NCBI GenBank assembly: GCA_965247295.1
Contig: CBDFGQ010000003.1
Coordinates: 62,001-126,000 of the forward strand
Source: CBDFGQ01 sp965247295
GTDB lineage: Bacteria; Chloroflexota; Dehalococcoidia; Lucifugimonadales; JAGWBF01
DNA length: 64,000 nucleotides
Direction: 5' to 3'
Part shown: positions 42,635-52,622 of the stretch, in pieces
Layout: each line of letters begins with the position of its first letter
Position numbering within the stretch: position 1 is the stretch's first letter
The notes under the pieces: generated by a model
Databases searched by the model: none
Told to the model about the DNA's origin: nothing
Seen by the model: only the letters and a program-made list of their open reading frames with translations
Made by a program: the position numbers and the translations under genes

Positions 42635-44092
42635 TTGTCAGAACTGCACCGCTTGACCATACATGAGTCCCACGAGCTCCTGAAGAGTGGAGAGGTGAGC
42701 TCCGTGGAGCTGACCCGCTCGTGCCTGGAGCGAATTGAGGCGGTGGAGGGGCGAGTCAAGGCCTTCCTGAACGTCGCCGCGGAGACGGCCCTCGAGCAGG
42801 CCCGCCGCGCCGACGAGTGTCTCAACTCCTCCCATCCGGAACCCCTCGCCGGTGTGCCCATGCAGATCAAGGACGTGATGTGCACCAAGGGCATACGGAC
42901 CACCTGCGCCTCCCGGATGCTGGAGCAGTTCGTACCCCCTTACGATGCCACGACGGTGGAGAGGCTTTACCTGAAGAATGGTGTGTTGCTGGGCAAGGGT
43001 AACATGGACGAGTTCGCCATGGGCTCCTCGACGGAGAACTCGGCCTTCTTTCCCACCAGGAACCCCTGGGACCTGGACAGGGTTCCCGGCGGCAGCAGCG
43101 GCGGCGGCGCGGCGGCGGTGGCCGCCGATGAGGTCCTCTACGCCCTGGGGTCCGATACGGGGGGAAGTATCCGCCAGCCGGCCTCCCTGTGTGGAGTTGT
43201 AGGCATGAAACCCACCTACGGCCTGGTGAGCCGCTATGGCCTCATTGCCTTCGCCTCCTCCCTGGACCAGATAGGCCCCATAACCAAGGACGTGACCGAC
43301 TGCGCCCTGGTCCTCAACGCCATCGCCGGCCACGACCCCCGAGACTCCACCTCCATATCCTACCAGGTGCCGGACTACAGCCGGGCCTTGACCGGAGATA
43401 TAAAGGGCCTGCGTATCGGCGTCCCCAGCGAGTACTTCGTCGAAGGAATGGATGATGAAGTGAAGGCGGCACTCAACGGGGCCATTTCGGTCCTTCGGGA
43501 CCTGGGTGCAGTTCTCGAGGATGTCTCCCTCCCCACCACACCGTACGCCCTCGCCTGCTACTACATCCTCGCCCTGTCCGAGTGCTCGGCCAACCTGGCC
43601 CGGTACGACGGCGTGAAGTATGGCTTCTCCCACCGGGACACGGGCAGCATGTGGGAGGCGATGGAGAGGACTCGGCAATTCGGCTTCGGGGCCGAGGTGA
43701 AGCGCCGCATCATGCTGGGAGCCTACTCCCTGTCGGCAGGCTACTACGACGCCTACTACCTGAAGGCCCAGAAGGTCCGGACGCTGATACGCCGCGAGTT
43801 CGAGGACACCTTTCAGCGCTTCGACGCCCTTGTGACTCCCACCTCGCCCACGGCTGCCTTTCGCCTGGGGGAAAGGACGGAGGACCCGGTCCGGATGTAT
43901 CTGAGCGACGTGTACACCGTGCCCGCCAATGTGGTGGGCCTCCCCGCCATATCCGTCCCCTGCGGCTTCGCCGGTGGACTGCCCGTGGGCATGCAGCTGA
44001 TGGGCCCCGCCCTGTCGGAGGAGGTCCTGCTGCGCATCGCTCACGCCTACGAGCAGGCCACCCCCTGGCACGTGGCGAGGCCGGTGCTTTAG
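42635..44092 (+). CDS. gatA: Aspartyl/glutamyl-tRNA amidotransferase subunit A
   Basis: 485 residues, full length. The amidase-signature triad is present: Lys79 in PMQIKDVM, the cis-Ser in GSDTGGSIRQPASLCG, and the nucleophilic Ser a few residues on. The glycine-serine-rich VPGGSSGGGAAAVAADE block precedes them. GatA hydrolyses glutamine and feeds ammonia to GatB. The start is TTG at 42635 with a GGAGTCGG site. An asnS gene lies 1.3 kb downstream, so the cell may have both direct and indirect routes to Asn-tRNA, in which case GatCAB would mainly serve Gln-tRNA. Confidence 0.96.
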   Translation: MSELHRLTIHESHELLKSGEVSSVELTRSCLERIEAVEGRVKAFLNVAAETALEQARRADECLNSSHPEPLAGVPMQIKDVMCTKGIRTTCASRMLEQFVPPYDATTVERLYLKNGVLLGKGNMDEFAMGSSTENSAFFPTRNPWDLDRVPGGSSGGGAAAVAADEVLYALGSDTGGSIRQPASLCGVVGMKPTYGLVSRYGLIAFASSLDQIGPITKDVTDCALVLNAIAGHDPRDSTSISYQVPDYSRALTGDIKGLRIGVPSEYFVEGMDDEVKAALNGAISVLRDLGAVLEDVSLPTTPYALACYYILALSECSANLARYDGVKYGFSHRDTGSMWEAMERTRQFGFGAEVKRRIMLGAYSLSAGYYDAYYLKAQKVRTLIRREFEDTFQRFDALVTPTSPTAAFRLGERTEDPVRMYLSDVYTVPANVVGLPAISVPCGFAGGLPVGMQLMGPALSEEVLLRIAHAYEQATPWHVARPVL

Positions 44093-44176
44093 CTGCCGCA
44101 TCGCAGGCTCACAGGCCGGTACTAGGGCAATTGTCCCACCACTGTCGAAGGAGCGTCACATCACGTCGATGAGATA

Positions 44177-44205
44177 TTGGCAGAATACACTTATAATGTT
44201 ATAAT
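44177..44205 (+). promoter_or_regulatory. Strong sigma-70-type promoter in AT-rich DNA
   Basis: TTGGCA (44177-44182), a 17-nt spacer and a consensus TATAAT (44200-44205), 30 nt before the ATG at 44236. A short tandem TTATAATG repeat overlaps the -10. The base composition shifts sharply to AT here. Confidence 0.6.
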
Positions 44206-44235
44206 GTTACAAAATAGTACTAAAATAGAGGTATC

Positions 44236-44745
44236 ATGACGCGTGTGATAAGAATCAGCGACTCTACCTGGGAAAGCTTGAAACTATGGGCTGTTCCCCT
44301 CGATGATACTCCGGATGACGTTCTACAACGGGTGCTCAATATCGCCGAGGCGCATCGCGAATGCGCTGATCAACTACAGCCTAGCTCATTAGGAGCCAGG
44401 AGTAACGGCGGGACCACTACACCCGAAAGCCTTCCCAAGGGCCACCGTACTCCAAAGAAGGCGTTCAGACGGCCGATTCTTGAAGCGCTATATCAACTGG
44501 GAGGAAGGGGTGGTACAAGGGAGGTGCTTGCCATTACGGAGGGGAAGATGGAGCATATCCTTGGTGAGATAGACTACCATCCACTCCCGAGTGGTCGGAT
44601 CCGGTGGCGTGAAAGGGCAAAATGGGCTCGTAACCAATTGAAGAATGACGGCTTCCTCAAAGGCGATTCAGAGCGAGGAACATGGGAACTGACTGAGCGG
44701 GGAGTAAGCGCCGTAGAGAGCAACAAAGCTCAGGGAGTACACTAG
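44236..44745 (+). CDS. DNA-binding protein with Mrr-N-like winged helix
   Basis: 169 residues. The first 45 residues (MTRVIRISDSTWESLKLWAVPLDDTPDDVLQRVLNIAE) resemble a ribbon-helix-helix or SeqA-N-like dimerisation segment. From about residue 75 (KKAFRRPILEALYQLGGRGGTREVLAITEG...) it matches the winged-helix domain found at the N-terminus of Mrr restriction proteins, ending WELTERGVSAVES. No nuclease domain follows. It is likely a regulator or a remnant of a restriction module. It starts an AT-richer insert that also carries hicBA. Confidence 0.65.
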   Translation: MTRVIRISDSTWESLKLWAVPLDDTPDDVLQRVLNIAEAHRECADQLQPSSLGARSNGGTTTPESLPKGHRTPKKAFRRPILEALYQLGGRGGTREVLAITEGKMEHILGEIDYHPLPSGRIRWRERAKWARNQLKNDGFLKGDSERGTWELTERGVSAVESNKAQGVH

Positions 44746-44805
44746 TAATCGCGATTTCGGCAGAAAGCCAGACCTAGCAGCGAAGATTAACCCACGGAGG
44801 CTGGA

Positions 44806-45018
44806 ATGGCCAAAGAGTACACGGTAATAATAGAACGAGATCAAGAGGGTTATCTGGTAGGCAGCGTCCCTGCCATCAAGGGGTGCCATACTCAAGCCAG
44901 GTCAATGGATGAATTACTGGAGCGGATGAAGGAGGCGATACGGCTTTGCCTTGAGGTGGAGGGAGAAGAAGCCGTACAGCCCCTGGAGTTGGTTGGTATC
45001 CAGAGACTTCCGGTGTGA
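44806..45018 (+). CDS. hicB: HicB family antitoxin
   Basis: 70 residues. The partial RNase H-like HicB fold is seen in YTVIIERDQEGYLVGSVPAIKGCHTQARSMDELLERMKEAI. There is no C-terminal DNA-binding helix, so it is the short form. It overlaps hicA by 4 nt (GTGA). It neutralises HicA and probably autoregulates with it. Confidence 0.88.
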   Translation: MAKEYTVIIERDQEGYLVGSVPAIKGCHTQARSMDELLERMKEAIRLCLEVEGEEAVQPLELVGIQRLPV

Positions 45019-45239
45019 GCCGGCTACCAAGGCTGACTGGAGATGCGGTGGTACGAGCTCTGACGAGAGCAGGTTTCGAAATCATAAGGCGGCGAGGAAG
45101 CCACGCTGTTCTAAAACACCCAGACGGCAGGGCAACGGTAGTTCCGATGCACAGTGGTGAGATAATAGGACCCGGACTGATGTCCAAGATACTCCGAGAT
45201 GCAGAGTTAAACCGCACAGACTTCTACTCTCTGTTGTGA
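45015..45239 (+). CDS. hicA: HicA family mRNA interferase toxin
   Basis: 74 residues starting at a GTG inside the hicB stop. The double-stranded-RNA-binding-like fold is clear, with the catalytic His in RRRGSHAVLKHPDG and the C-terminal VPMHSGEIIGPGLMSKILRDA motif. It cleaves mRNA when free of HicB. Both genes are intact, so the module may be active. Confidence 0.88.
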   Translation: MSRLPRLTGDAVVRALTRAGFEIIRRRGSHAVLKHPDGRATVVPMHSGEIIGPGLMSKILRDAELNRTDFYSLL

Positions 45240-45392
45240 AGATTAGGTGACTCACTGACTAGATACGTTCTGTCTTTGGTCAAAGGGGAATTTATCCTAG
45301 TCTGATTGGCAGTGTACCAAACTCGGATCGTGAGCAAACGTCACTTGGCGACAGGCGATAGTGGCGTTAGAATTGGCGGCGGGAGGGTGATG

Positions 45393-46778
45393 ATGCGGCG
45401 CACAGCAATAAGGGACATCCTCGGCCGGGACGGGGCGGGCGGCGAGGTCCTGGTGGAGGGCTGGGTCAGGACCAGACGCTCCTCCAAGAACGTCTCATTC
45501 ATACAAGTCAACGACGGATCGTGCCTCCGGGATATCCAGGTTGTCGCGGAGGAGTCCATGCCCAATTACGCCGCCGTTGAGTCCCTCACCACCGGATCAA
45601 GCGTCAGCCTGGTGGGACATCTGGTGGATTCGCCGGGGAGCGGACAGAGCTACGAGGTCCTGGCGAAGAGTCTAACTGTTCTTGGAACAGCCGACCCGGA
45701 GACCTATCCCCTGCAAAAGAAACGGCATACCCTGGAGTACCTCCGGGAGATCGCCCACCTCAGGCCCCGAACCAACACCTTCGGCGCCGTTGCCCGCGTC
45801 CGAAACGCCCTGGCCTTCGCCATACACAATTTCTACCAGAGCCGGGGCTTCCTCTACGTCCACACCCCCATGATAACGGCCAGCGATGCCGAGGGGGCGG
45901 GCGCCATGTTCCGGGTCACGACCCTCGATCCGGATAACCTCCCCACGAAAGAGGGCGCGGTGAACTACGAAGAGGATTTCTTCGGCAAGCCGGCCTACCT
46001 AACCGTAAGCGGCCAGCTGGAGGCGGAAATCTACGCCCTGGCCCTCTCCAACGTGTACACCTTCGGGCCCACGTTCCGCGCCGAGAACTCCAACACCTCC
46101 AGGCACCTGGCCGAGTTCTGGATGGTCGAGCCCGAGGTGGCCTTCTGCGACCTGAACGGCCTGGGCGAGCTGGCGGAGGAGTTCCTGAAGTACGTCTTCG
46201 CATACGCACTGGAGCACTGCTCAGAAGACCTGGCCTTTTTCAACCGGTGGTACGACAGCACCACCATCTCCACCCTGGAGGGCATCGTAAACTCCAGCTT
46301 CGAGAGGCTGACCTACACCGAGGCCGTGGACATCCTAAAAGGGTCCGGGGAGAACTTCGAATTCCCCACCGAGTGGGGACTGGACATCCAGTCGGAGCAC
46401 GAGCGGTACCTCACCGAGCGTAAATTCCAGAAGCCCGTCATAGTCACCGACTACCCCAGAGAGATAAAGGCGTTTTACATGCGCCGCAACGACGACAGCA
46501 GGACAGTCGGCGCCATGGACGTGCTCGTTCCCAGGATCGGCGAGATCATAGGCGGCAGCCAGCGGGAGGAGCGTCACGACGTGCTACTGGAGGGCATCAG
46601 GCAGGCGGACCTGCCCGAACGCAATTATTGGTGGTACCTGGACCTCCGCCGCTACGGGACGGTCCCGCATTCCGGCTTTGGGCTGGGCTTCGCCCGGACC
46701 GTCCAGTTCGTCACCGGGTTGCAAAACATCCGCGATGCCATGCCCTTCCCCAGAACGCCCAAGAGCGCCGAGTTCTAG
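45393..46778 (+). CDS. asnS: Asparaginyl-tRNA synthetase
   Basis: About 461 residues from the ATG at 45393 (MRRTAIRDILG), which has a GGGAGGG site; ATG 45390 is equally possible and a longer frame upstream is unlikely. The N-terminal OB-fold reads VLVEGWVRTRRSSKNVSFIQVNDGS. The class II catalytic core has motif 2 FRAENSNTSRHLAEFWMVEPE and motif 3 HSGFGLGFARTVQFVTG. It charges tRNA(Asn) directly. Confidence 0.95.
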   Translation: MRRTAIRDILGRDGAGGEVLVEGWVRTRRSSKNVSFIQVNDGSCLRDIQVVAEESMPNYAAVESLTTGSSVSLVGHLVDSPGSGQSYEVLAKSLTVLGTADPETYPLQKKRHTLEYLREIAHLRPRTNTFGAVARVRNALAFAIHNFYQSRGFLYVHTPMITASDAEGAGAMFRVTTLDPDNLPTKEGAVNYEEDFFGKPAYLTVSGQLEAEIYALALSNVYTFGPTFRAENSNTSRHLAEFWMVEPEVAFCDLNGLGELAEEFLKYVFAYALEHCSEDLAFFNRWYDSTTISTLEGIVNSSFERLTYTEAVDILKGSGENFEFPTEWGLDIQSEHERYLTERKFQKPVIVTDYPREIKAFYMRRNDDSRTVGAMDVLVPRIGEIIGGSQREERHDVLLEGIRQADLPERNYWWYLDLRRYGTVPHSGFGLGFARTVQFVTGLQNIRDAMPFPRTPKSAEF

Positions 46779-46916
46779 CAATCAACTGGAGGGGACTCAG
46801 GCAGGGCCAAACTCACCACCACCTCACCTCCGGTTCGACATTCTGCGGCGGGGGTATTGGCTTGCCTCCCCTTTGAGAGGGAGAGTCAGAAAGGGGTGGA
46901 CCGGAAGGCAGCGAGC

Positions 46917-48926
46917 ATGACTGATGTGATGACCCAATTCCAGTCCTCCCTCCAGGAGTACGTGGACAGGTTCGAGGAGAGCACCTCCCATGACGCCCGG
47001 AGGCCCCGCTTCATGACGTGGGCCCGTGACGCCCTCGGCGTGGACTTCGACCAACTGGAAATTGAGGAGCGGGTCTATAGGGGGCGGGTGGACGCCCTCC
47101 TGGGCAACCTGGTGTTCGAGTTCAAACGGGACCTGGAGCACGAGAGAGAAGACGCCGAGGCCCAGCTGACCCGCTACATGGGCGACCTCTCCGGACGGCA
47201 CCCCGGAGCCACCTTCACCGGCGTCGCCACCGATGGACTTCGCTTCCGGGTCTACATGCCCATCCTGGACAGTGGCACGGTCACGGACCTACAGCCTACG
47301 GGAGAGCTGGACCTGGGGCGGGAGCCCGACGCCGAGACCGCCTTCCTATGGCTGGACTCCCTGTTCTCCCACCTCCGGGAAGGAAGGACTACCCCCACAT
47401 CCAGGAGCATGCTGGCCGCCCTGGGGCCGGCCAGCCCCACCTTCCGCCAGGCCGTCCACACCCTTGCGGGCCTCTACCGGCAGGCAAAGGACGAGCCCGA
47501 CGTGGAGGTCCGCTTCCGGGAGTGGCGTTCCTACCTCTCCATAGTTTACGGCGAGCCCTTGGGCGACGAGGAGCTCTTCGTCGTGCACACGTATCTCGCC
47601 ACCCTGGCACGCCTGATCGCCCTGTACATCTTACAGCCCGGCGCCTTCCTGGCCGACAATGAAGATCACATCAAGGTCGTAAACGGGGAATACTTCCGGG
47701 AACGGGACATATATAACTTCGTGGAGGAGGACTTATTCACCTGGACCCTCAGCCCCAAGGTGCTGGACGACTCACTGGAGCTGGTGCGGCGGCTGGTCAG
47801 CTCTCTGGCCGCCTACGACCTCGCCAGCGCGGGCCCGGACCTGCTCAAGGGACTCTACCAGGAGCTGGTGGACCCCCCGGCGCGGCATGAATTAGGGGAG
47901 CAATGCACCCCCGACTGGCTGGCGGAGTACGTCCTCCAGGAGCAGCTGAGGCTCCGGGAGAGCCCTCATCTGAGCGTCCTGGACCCCTCCTGCGGCTCGG
48001 GCACCTTCCTGTTCACCGCCATCCGGCTCATCAGGGATGGGATGGCGCGCCAGGGCAAGGACGACGTAGACATCCTGCTGCACATCCTCGACGGCGTCAT
48101 GGGAGTTGATGTCCATCCCGTGGCGGTGGCCATCGCCCGCACCAACTACCTCCAGGCCCTGGGAGACCTGATAACCGGCCCCCACCCGCCGGTTCTGGTC
48201 CCCGTGTACCTGGCCAACTCCATCCAGCCGCCCGAGACGACCTCCAACGAGCCGCCGGGCGACCACGAAGAGGCGGTGTACACAATTCAGACGGCGGAGC
48301 CGGAGGCGGCGTTCCAGATACCAGATAGCATGGTACAGGACCCGGCCCAGCTTGACTGGCTATTGCACCGCCTGGCCCAGTACCTCCGCGCCGCCGAAGT
48401 CCGCGCCCCGCACCAGGGAGCGGAACGCGCCACCGAGGAGGTAATCGGCTCCCTCTACTCCTACCTCACCTCCCCAAAACGGGCTGGCTTGCGCGAGCTG
48501 CCTGCCCTGTCTACCTTCGCAGCGAACGTGCTGTGCCAGACCACCCGGACCCTGATAAAGCTTACCCTGGAGGGCAAGGACACCGTCTGGCTCAACATCC
48601 TAAAGAATGCGCCCACGCCTGCGTACCTCAGCCGGCGCAAGTTCGACCTGGTGGTGGGAGACCCTCCCCAGCTCCCCAAGGAGATGCCCGCCAAATTCTT
48701 CGACCGCAGCGCCGACCTGTACCTCAGGGATGGGGGCACCATCGCCTTCATCATGCCGCCTGCCGCGATGCCGGCGGAGCAGCAATTCCACTTCAGATCC
48801 CTCTCCTTCGAGGGTGGCAAGTCATCGCTACGCCTTGAAAAAGTCCTGGACCTAGACCAGGGAAATCCGCCGTTCGACGTCCCCTGTTGCCTGGTGGTGG
48901 CAAGGAAGCCTGCTGGAGATCTTTAA
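46917..48926 (+). pseudogene. Nuclease/N6-adenine methyltransferase fusion, degenerate and truncated
   Basis: 669 residues from the ATG at 46917 (MTDVMTQFQSSL). The N-terminal part has a restriction-endonuclease-like segment (RVDALLGNLVFEFKRDLEHERED). The methyltransferase domain has GEQCTPDWLAEYVL and motif I VLDPSCGSGTFLFTAIRLI, then GVDVHPVAVAIARTNYL. The catalytic NPPY/W motif reads VVGDPPQLPKEM. It jumps at once to KFFDRSADLYLRDGGTIAFIMPP, skipping the usual segment between them. The frame ends soon after FDVPCCLVVARK, so the target-recognition region is missing. I read it as a decayed type IIG or BREX-like (PglX-type) enzyme. An uncommon but active variant cannot be fully excluded. Confidence 0.65.
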
Positions 48927-49356
48927 AGAAGGGGATTCTTGACTTCCATCTTTAGCCAGAGCACACTTTGGATAAGCACGTCGGGGAAAACACGCAATTG
49001 AGGGCTTGAACATACTGGAGGTTTCCATGAGTTTACATGGAGAAAGCGAAGAGGAACTGATTTCCATGGATGACGTGGCGATCGAAGATGAAGCTGAGGA
49101 TGATGAAACCGTTGCGCCAGTTCGTTACGAGACCACAAGCTATGGCATCGATTTTGATGTTGAAGGCGTTGTTCGTCGTATCAAACGAGACGACATCTTT
49201 ATTCCAGAGTTTCAAAGATCATTCATCTGGAACCTTGGTGAAGCCTCAAGGTTCATCGAGTCGTTACTATTGGGCCTGCCTGTTCCAGGTATCTTCCTCT
49301 CTCAAGAGCCCGAAAGTGGAAGATTGTTGGTAATTGACGGTCAGCAACGGCTTAAG

Positions 49357-49850
49357 GGCCAATGTCCCGTAAACCAACCATCGAGTCATGCGAGCCGCCT
49401 TATCGCTAATACCCCGCTCAGTATCACCGCGACCCAGGCGGCTACCGCCCAGGTTGGTTGCCAGCTCCTGCTAATCGGAAATATTCCTCTCGTCGGAATC
49501 TCAACACCTCGAAACATATGCCTTCAAACCGATGAGACTTACGGGTTGTCGCTGCTTCCAGGGAATTCTACGCGGGCGTATTCGTTTTTTCGGCCAGGCG
49601 GGTAGTTGCCACCTCGCCAGATCCATAACCCATAAAGCGGCGGCCCCGTTGGCGTATGAGAACCACGCACCCGGAGCCCACGGTCATGCCTCTCACATAG
49701 CACCATTCAGGACGGTGAGAGGAAGGGAGTTCCATTATACAAGCGTCCCAAAGTTGATTCCCTCGTAGAAACCCCTCGTGAGCCGAGGACAAGGTGGGGA
49801 TAATGTAAGGAAAGGGCGTGGACGCTGCACCTGGGCGAGGGGAGGGGAGC
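49357..49850. other. Captured DNA without a recognisable gene
   Basis: These 494 nt lie inside the insertion unit. Open frames on both strands give no sequence I recognise. A strand-symmetric CTCAC/GTGAG-rich stretch around 49690-49790 resembles structured RNA-like repeats, but I cannot name it. Confidence 0.4.
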
Positions 49851-50075
49851 ATGTTCCGCATGCGAGACTCGCAAGAGAGCCTCTGGCAGTCCCAGTTCCT
49901 GGTGACGCCGAAGAAGGCTAAGCGCCTGGAGGGGAGTTGGGCGGAGGTCTTCCGGAACCAGGCCCTCCCTCTCATTGACGAGGAGCGATTCGCTCCGATG
50001 TACTGCGCCGACAACGGGCGCCCCAATCGGGCAGTGCAGACCGTCCTGGGAGTCCACATCCTCAAAGAGATGTTC
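49851..50075 (+). pseudogene. IS1182-like transposase, N-terminal fragment
   Basis: About 75 residues beginning MFRMRDSQESLWQSQFLV match the start of IS1182-type transposases, followed by LIDEERFAPMYCADNGRPNR and QTVLGVHILKEMF. After that the similarity stops abruptly and the frame ends at 50117. The rest of the element is absent. It was presumably already truncated when carried in by the IS1380 unit. Confidence 0.65.
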
Positions 50076-50329
50076 ATCGGGATTGCCCAGATCAAACTGA
50101 TTCCTCCAACCATGTGACCCTGTGGGATGGCTCGAACTATAAAAGGGCAGCCTGAGGGCGTCAACTGCATCCGATTCACTCAACTGACCCACTCCCATAG
50201 GGTAACCACCCCCCTGACGAGCGTAAAAGTCTAGAATTGCCTGCCCCTGCCCAAGCGTCTCCCTCGGGGTGGTCTATTTACCCCGGACGACCCCATAACT
50301 GTCCGAAATACCTGTGCTCTCAAAGCAGG

Positions 50330-51670
50330 CTAGCCAGGTGCCAGCCGAAGCCTGCTGATCCGTTCTAGTATCCCGGTCAGCATTTCCCTGGTTACCAGCA
50401 CCTCGGCAAGCTGAAACACCAGCCTCCTTGCGTGGCGTACCAGTCGCCCACCCGTCTTGATCAGCCTGGTCTGAAGACTGGTCAGAGTCCAGTGCTTCAT
50501 ATCCTCCGGCAACACCAGCCTTCTCATAAAGTTGCCCAGGTTGTAAGTCAGGACGAACAGCCATAGTCTCACCTGGTTGGCCACGAACTTGTGGCAGGAA
50601 AGCCGGGTCCAGTTCAGGGCGTACTTGCCCTCCTTGATCCACTGCTCCGCCGTGCCACGGCCATTGTAAAAGCGGACTATTCCTTTGGGTGGATAGCTCA
50701 GGTTGGTCACGATGAAACCAACCCTGGGAAATAGCTCCCCCTGATGCCACTCTACTTTAGCCACCACTCGCCTGGGCAAGTGCCAACTCTGGGCCTGATA
50801 GGCAAAGTCATGGTAGGAGACGATAGGCTCCCGGGATGGCCATTCGGTAGGACGCTCCAGCAAGGGTTGGATCTGCTCCTGAATTACCTGATTGGCGGGA
50901 AGCCGGATGGCGTACCCGATCTTTCCTTGTTCCAGATACTCGTATAGCTCCGGCTTGGCAAAAGCAGCGTCACCCCGGAACAGCAACCGCAGTCCTTTCT
51001 TCTGGTATCCTTTCACCACCGGCTCAAGGAGTTCCTGCCAGCCATCGGCACTATGCACGTTTCCGGGTCGTAGCGTCGCTCCTTCGCAATCCCCAAACTG
51101 GTTGAACAGAAAGAGGGGATGATAGCAGACACACTCGAAGTGCCCGTTGTAGGCGGCTCCTTCCTGCTGACCATGCACTGGACTCTCCGAACTGTCCATG
51201 TCCAGAATCACTCGCCGGTGTGGAGTGTGAGCCATGGCCAGCTCCACCCACTGGGGATTCATCAGGGCCAGCCCCTTTAGGTTGTCCTCTTGAGTCAGAG
51301 TCTCCGTCTCAAAACGGCTCATGGTGTTGGTTCTGGCGGCGTTGCGGTCTGAGCCTTGCCAGCCCACTACAACTCTCATGGCTGGGTCTTGGGAAAGACG
51401 TTCTGCATCGTTGGTATCATCGTAGCCGGCCAAGCGGCTGTAGATGGACTGGCGGAGCAGAGGGACCAGGTGGACCAGGTGGTGGCGGATGTTGCGGCCG
51501 GTACGGCTTTCCTGGAGATAGTCGGAGGCTATGGGGGTAAGGTCCAGGGCGTCATCCAGTTCTCGGAATGCCAGCAGTCCGGCGTCGGAGGTGATGGTGG
51601 CACCATGTAACTCCAGCCGGATTTGGGGATTGAATTGGAGCCGAAGAGAGGCCTTTTCGCGGTCACCCAT
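50330..51670 (-). CDS. IS1380 family transposase
   Basis: 446 residues, full length. The DDE catalytic acidic residues lie in VILDMDSSESPVHG, LLFRGDAAFAKPELYEYLE and GRGTAEQWIKEGKYALNWTRLSC; the last is the family C-terminal Y/E region. The N-terminus carries ITSDAGLLAFRELDD, typical of IS1380 (formerly in IS4). It appears intact, so the element may still be mobile. Repeated ATCTGAAATA boxes upstream (about 51700 and 51735) could be transposase-binding sites. Confidence 0.92.
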   Translation of the reverse strand: MGDREKASLRLQFNPQIRLELHGATITSDAGLLAFRELDDALDLTPIASDYLQESRTGRNIRHHLVHLVPLLRQSIYSRLAGYDDTNDAERLSQDPAMRVVVGWQGSDRNAARTNTMSRFETETLTQEDNLKGLALMNPQWVELAMAHTPHRRVILDMDSSESPVHGQQEGAAYNGHFECVCYHPLFLFNQFGDCEGATLRPGNVHSADGWQELLEPVVKGYQKKGLRLLFRGDAAFAKPELYEYLEQGKIGYAIRLPANQVIQEQIQPLLERPTEWPSREPIVSYHDFAYQAQSWHLPRRVVAKVEWHQGELFPRVGFIVTNLSYPPKGIVRFYNGRGTAEQWIKEGKYALNWTRLSCHKFVANQVRLWLFVLTYNLGNFMRRLVLPEDMKHWTLTSLQTRLIKTGGRLVRHARRLVFQLAEVLVTREMLTGILERISRLRLAPG

Positions 51671-52622
51671 CGGGTGCCTCCAATGTCGGTACGCAAGTTA
51701 TCTGAAATAGCCAACTTATTGCATGTATTATATCTGAAATACGGCTAAGAGATTCATGTAACGACTACAAAAGCAAGAAAGTTGCCTATTTACCGCATCA
51801 CTTGTTTGAGCCAAATGGGGAATACGGGTTAAGACCCTGTTATTTTTCTACACTGGGATATTTAATCCTTTGCCTCAAGAGAAGACCCGACGCATTTTTA
51901 AGCTTACAAATGTTCAGCGGGAGTTCACACAGCTTACTTACGAAGACCTCAAGGGGAGAGATCGACTTAACCTAGATAATTCGGTGATACATGCAACCGT
52001 TGTTAAGCAGGACGCACCACCAGATGACGACACCAGCATGTATCACATTTTCGACCGACTTAACCGAGGCGGCCGGAGGTTGTATCCACAGGAGATGCGA
52101 GGTGCGCTGTACCATGGTGCACTAATCGACACCCTGAAGACTTTGAACCAACATCCTAGTTGGAGAAGGATTTTCGGAAAGGTTAATCCACGACTCAAAG
52201 ATCAAGATATGATCCTACGGTTAGTGGCGCTCTACTTTGCACCACAAGACTACAAGCGTCCTATGTCTGAATATTTGAATATATTCGCGCGACGACATCG
52301 GAACCCCAAGGAGGAGTTCCTCCAAAAGGCATCTCAGGTGTTCACCCAAACCATCGGCGCCTTCGACGGTGCCCTCGGCCGAAGGTCCTTTCGGCTGCGC
52401 CAAGGCGGTGCATTCAACGCCGCAATATTTGATTCGATGGGTGTCGGCCTAGCGCGGAGACTCCGCACGTCTACCCCACCCCCCGCAGCTCGGATCAAGG
52501 AAGCATACGATGATCTCCTTAGTATGCCAGACTACCTTGAGTCGGTTTCCCGTTCCACAGCGGATGAAGGATTCGTTACCCTTCGTTTAGATAAGGCAAC
52601 GAAACGTTTCGCTGAATTGTAA

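Larger units (their letters stand above)
49357..51833. mobile_element. IS1380-family transposition unit with captured flanking DNA
   Basis: A 2477-bp insert is flanked by TTAAG direct repeats (49352-49356 and 51829-51833). The transposase gene occupies only 50330-51670 on the minus strand. The right end reads inwards CCCGTATTCCCC, beginning with CC as IS1380 ends do. The roughly 0.9 kb on the far side of the transposase holds a fragment of a different transposase and unrelated DNA, so the unit looks like ISEcp1-type one-ended mobilisation of adjacent sequence. No good copy of the right terminal repeat is seen at 49357; an imperfect CCCGTA..CC lies at 49366. Confidence 0.7.
49027..52622 (+). 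pseudogene. DUF262 family gene split by an IS1380-family insertion
   Basis: The 5' part (49027-49356; MSLHGESEEELISMDD) has a GGAGG site and ends in the DUF262 core IPEFQRSFIWNLGEASRFIESLLLG and VIDGQQRLK. The 3' part (51834-52622) continues TLLFFYTGIFNPLPQEKTRRIF, then MYHIFDRLNRGG, to its TAA. Removing 49357-51833 rejoins codons CTT-AAG-ACC in frame, giving an ancestral protein of about 372 residues. The 5-bp sequence TTAAG is present on both sides of the insert. DUF262 proteins (GmrSD N-domain, ParB-like) act in defence systems, and this one lies directly before a HEPN gene. Confidence 0.85.

Noticed and set aside
42638..44101. A 487-residue frame antisense to gatA
   Set aside because: It mirrors GatA codon structure and has no domain of its own.
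49568..50179. Minus-strand frames in the captured DNA considered as a group II intron or RT remnant
   Set aside because: No reverse transcriptase motifs and no domain V-like hairpin could be recognised; left as unknown.
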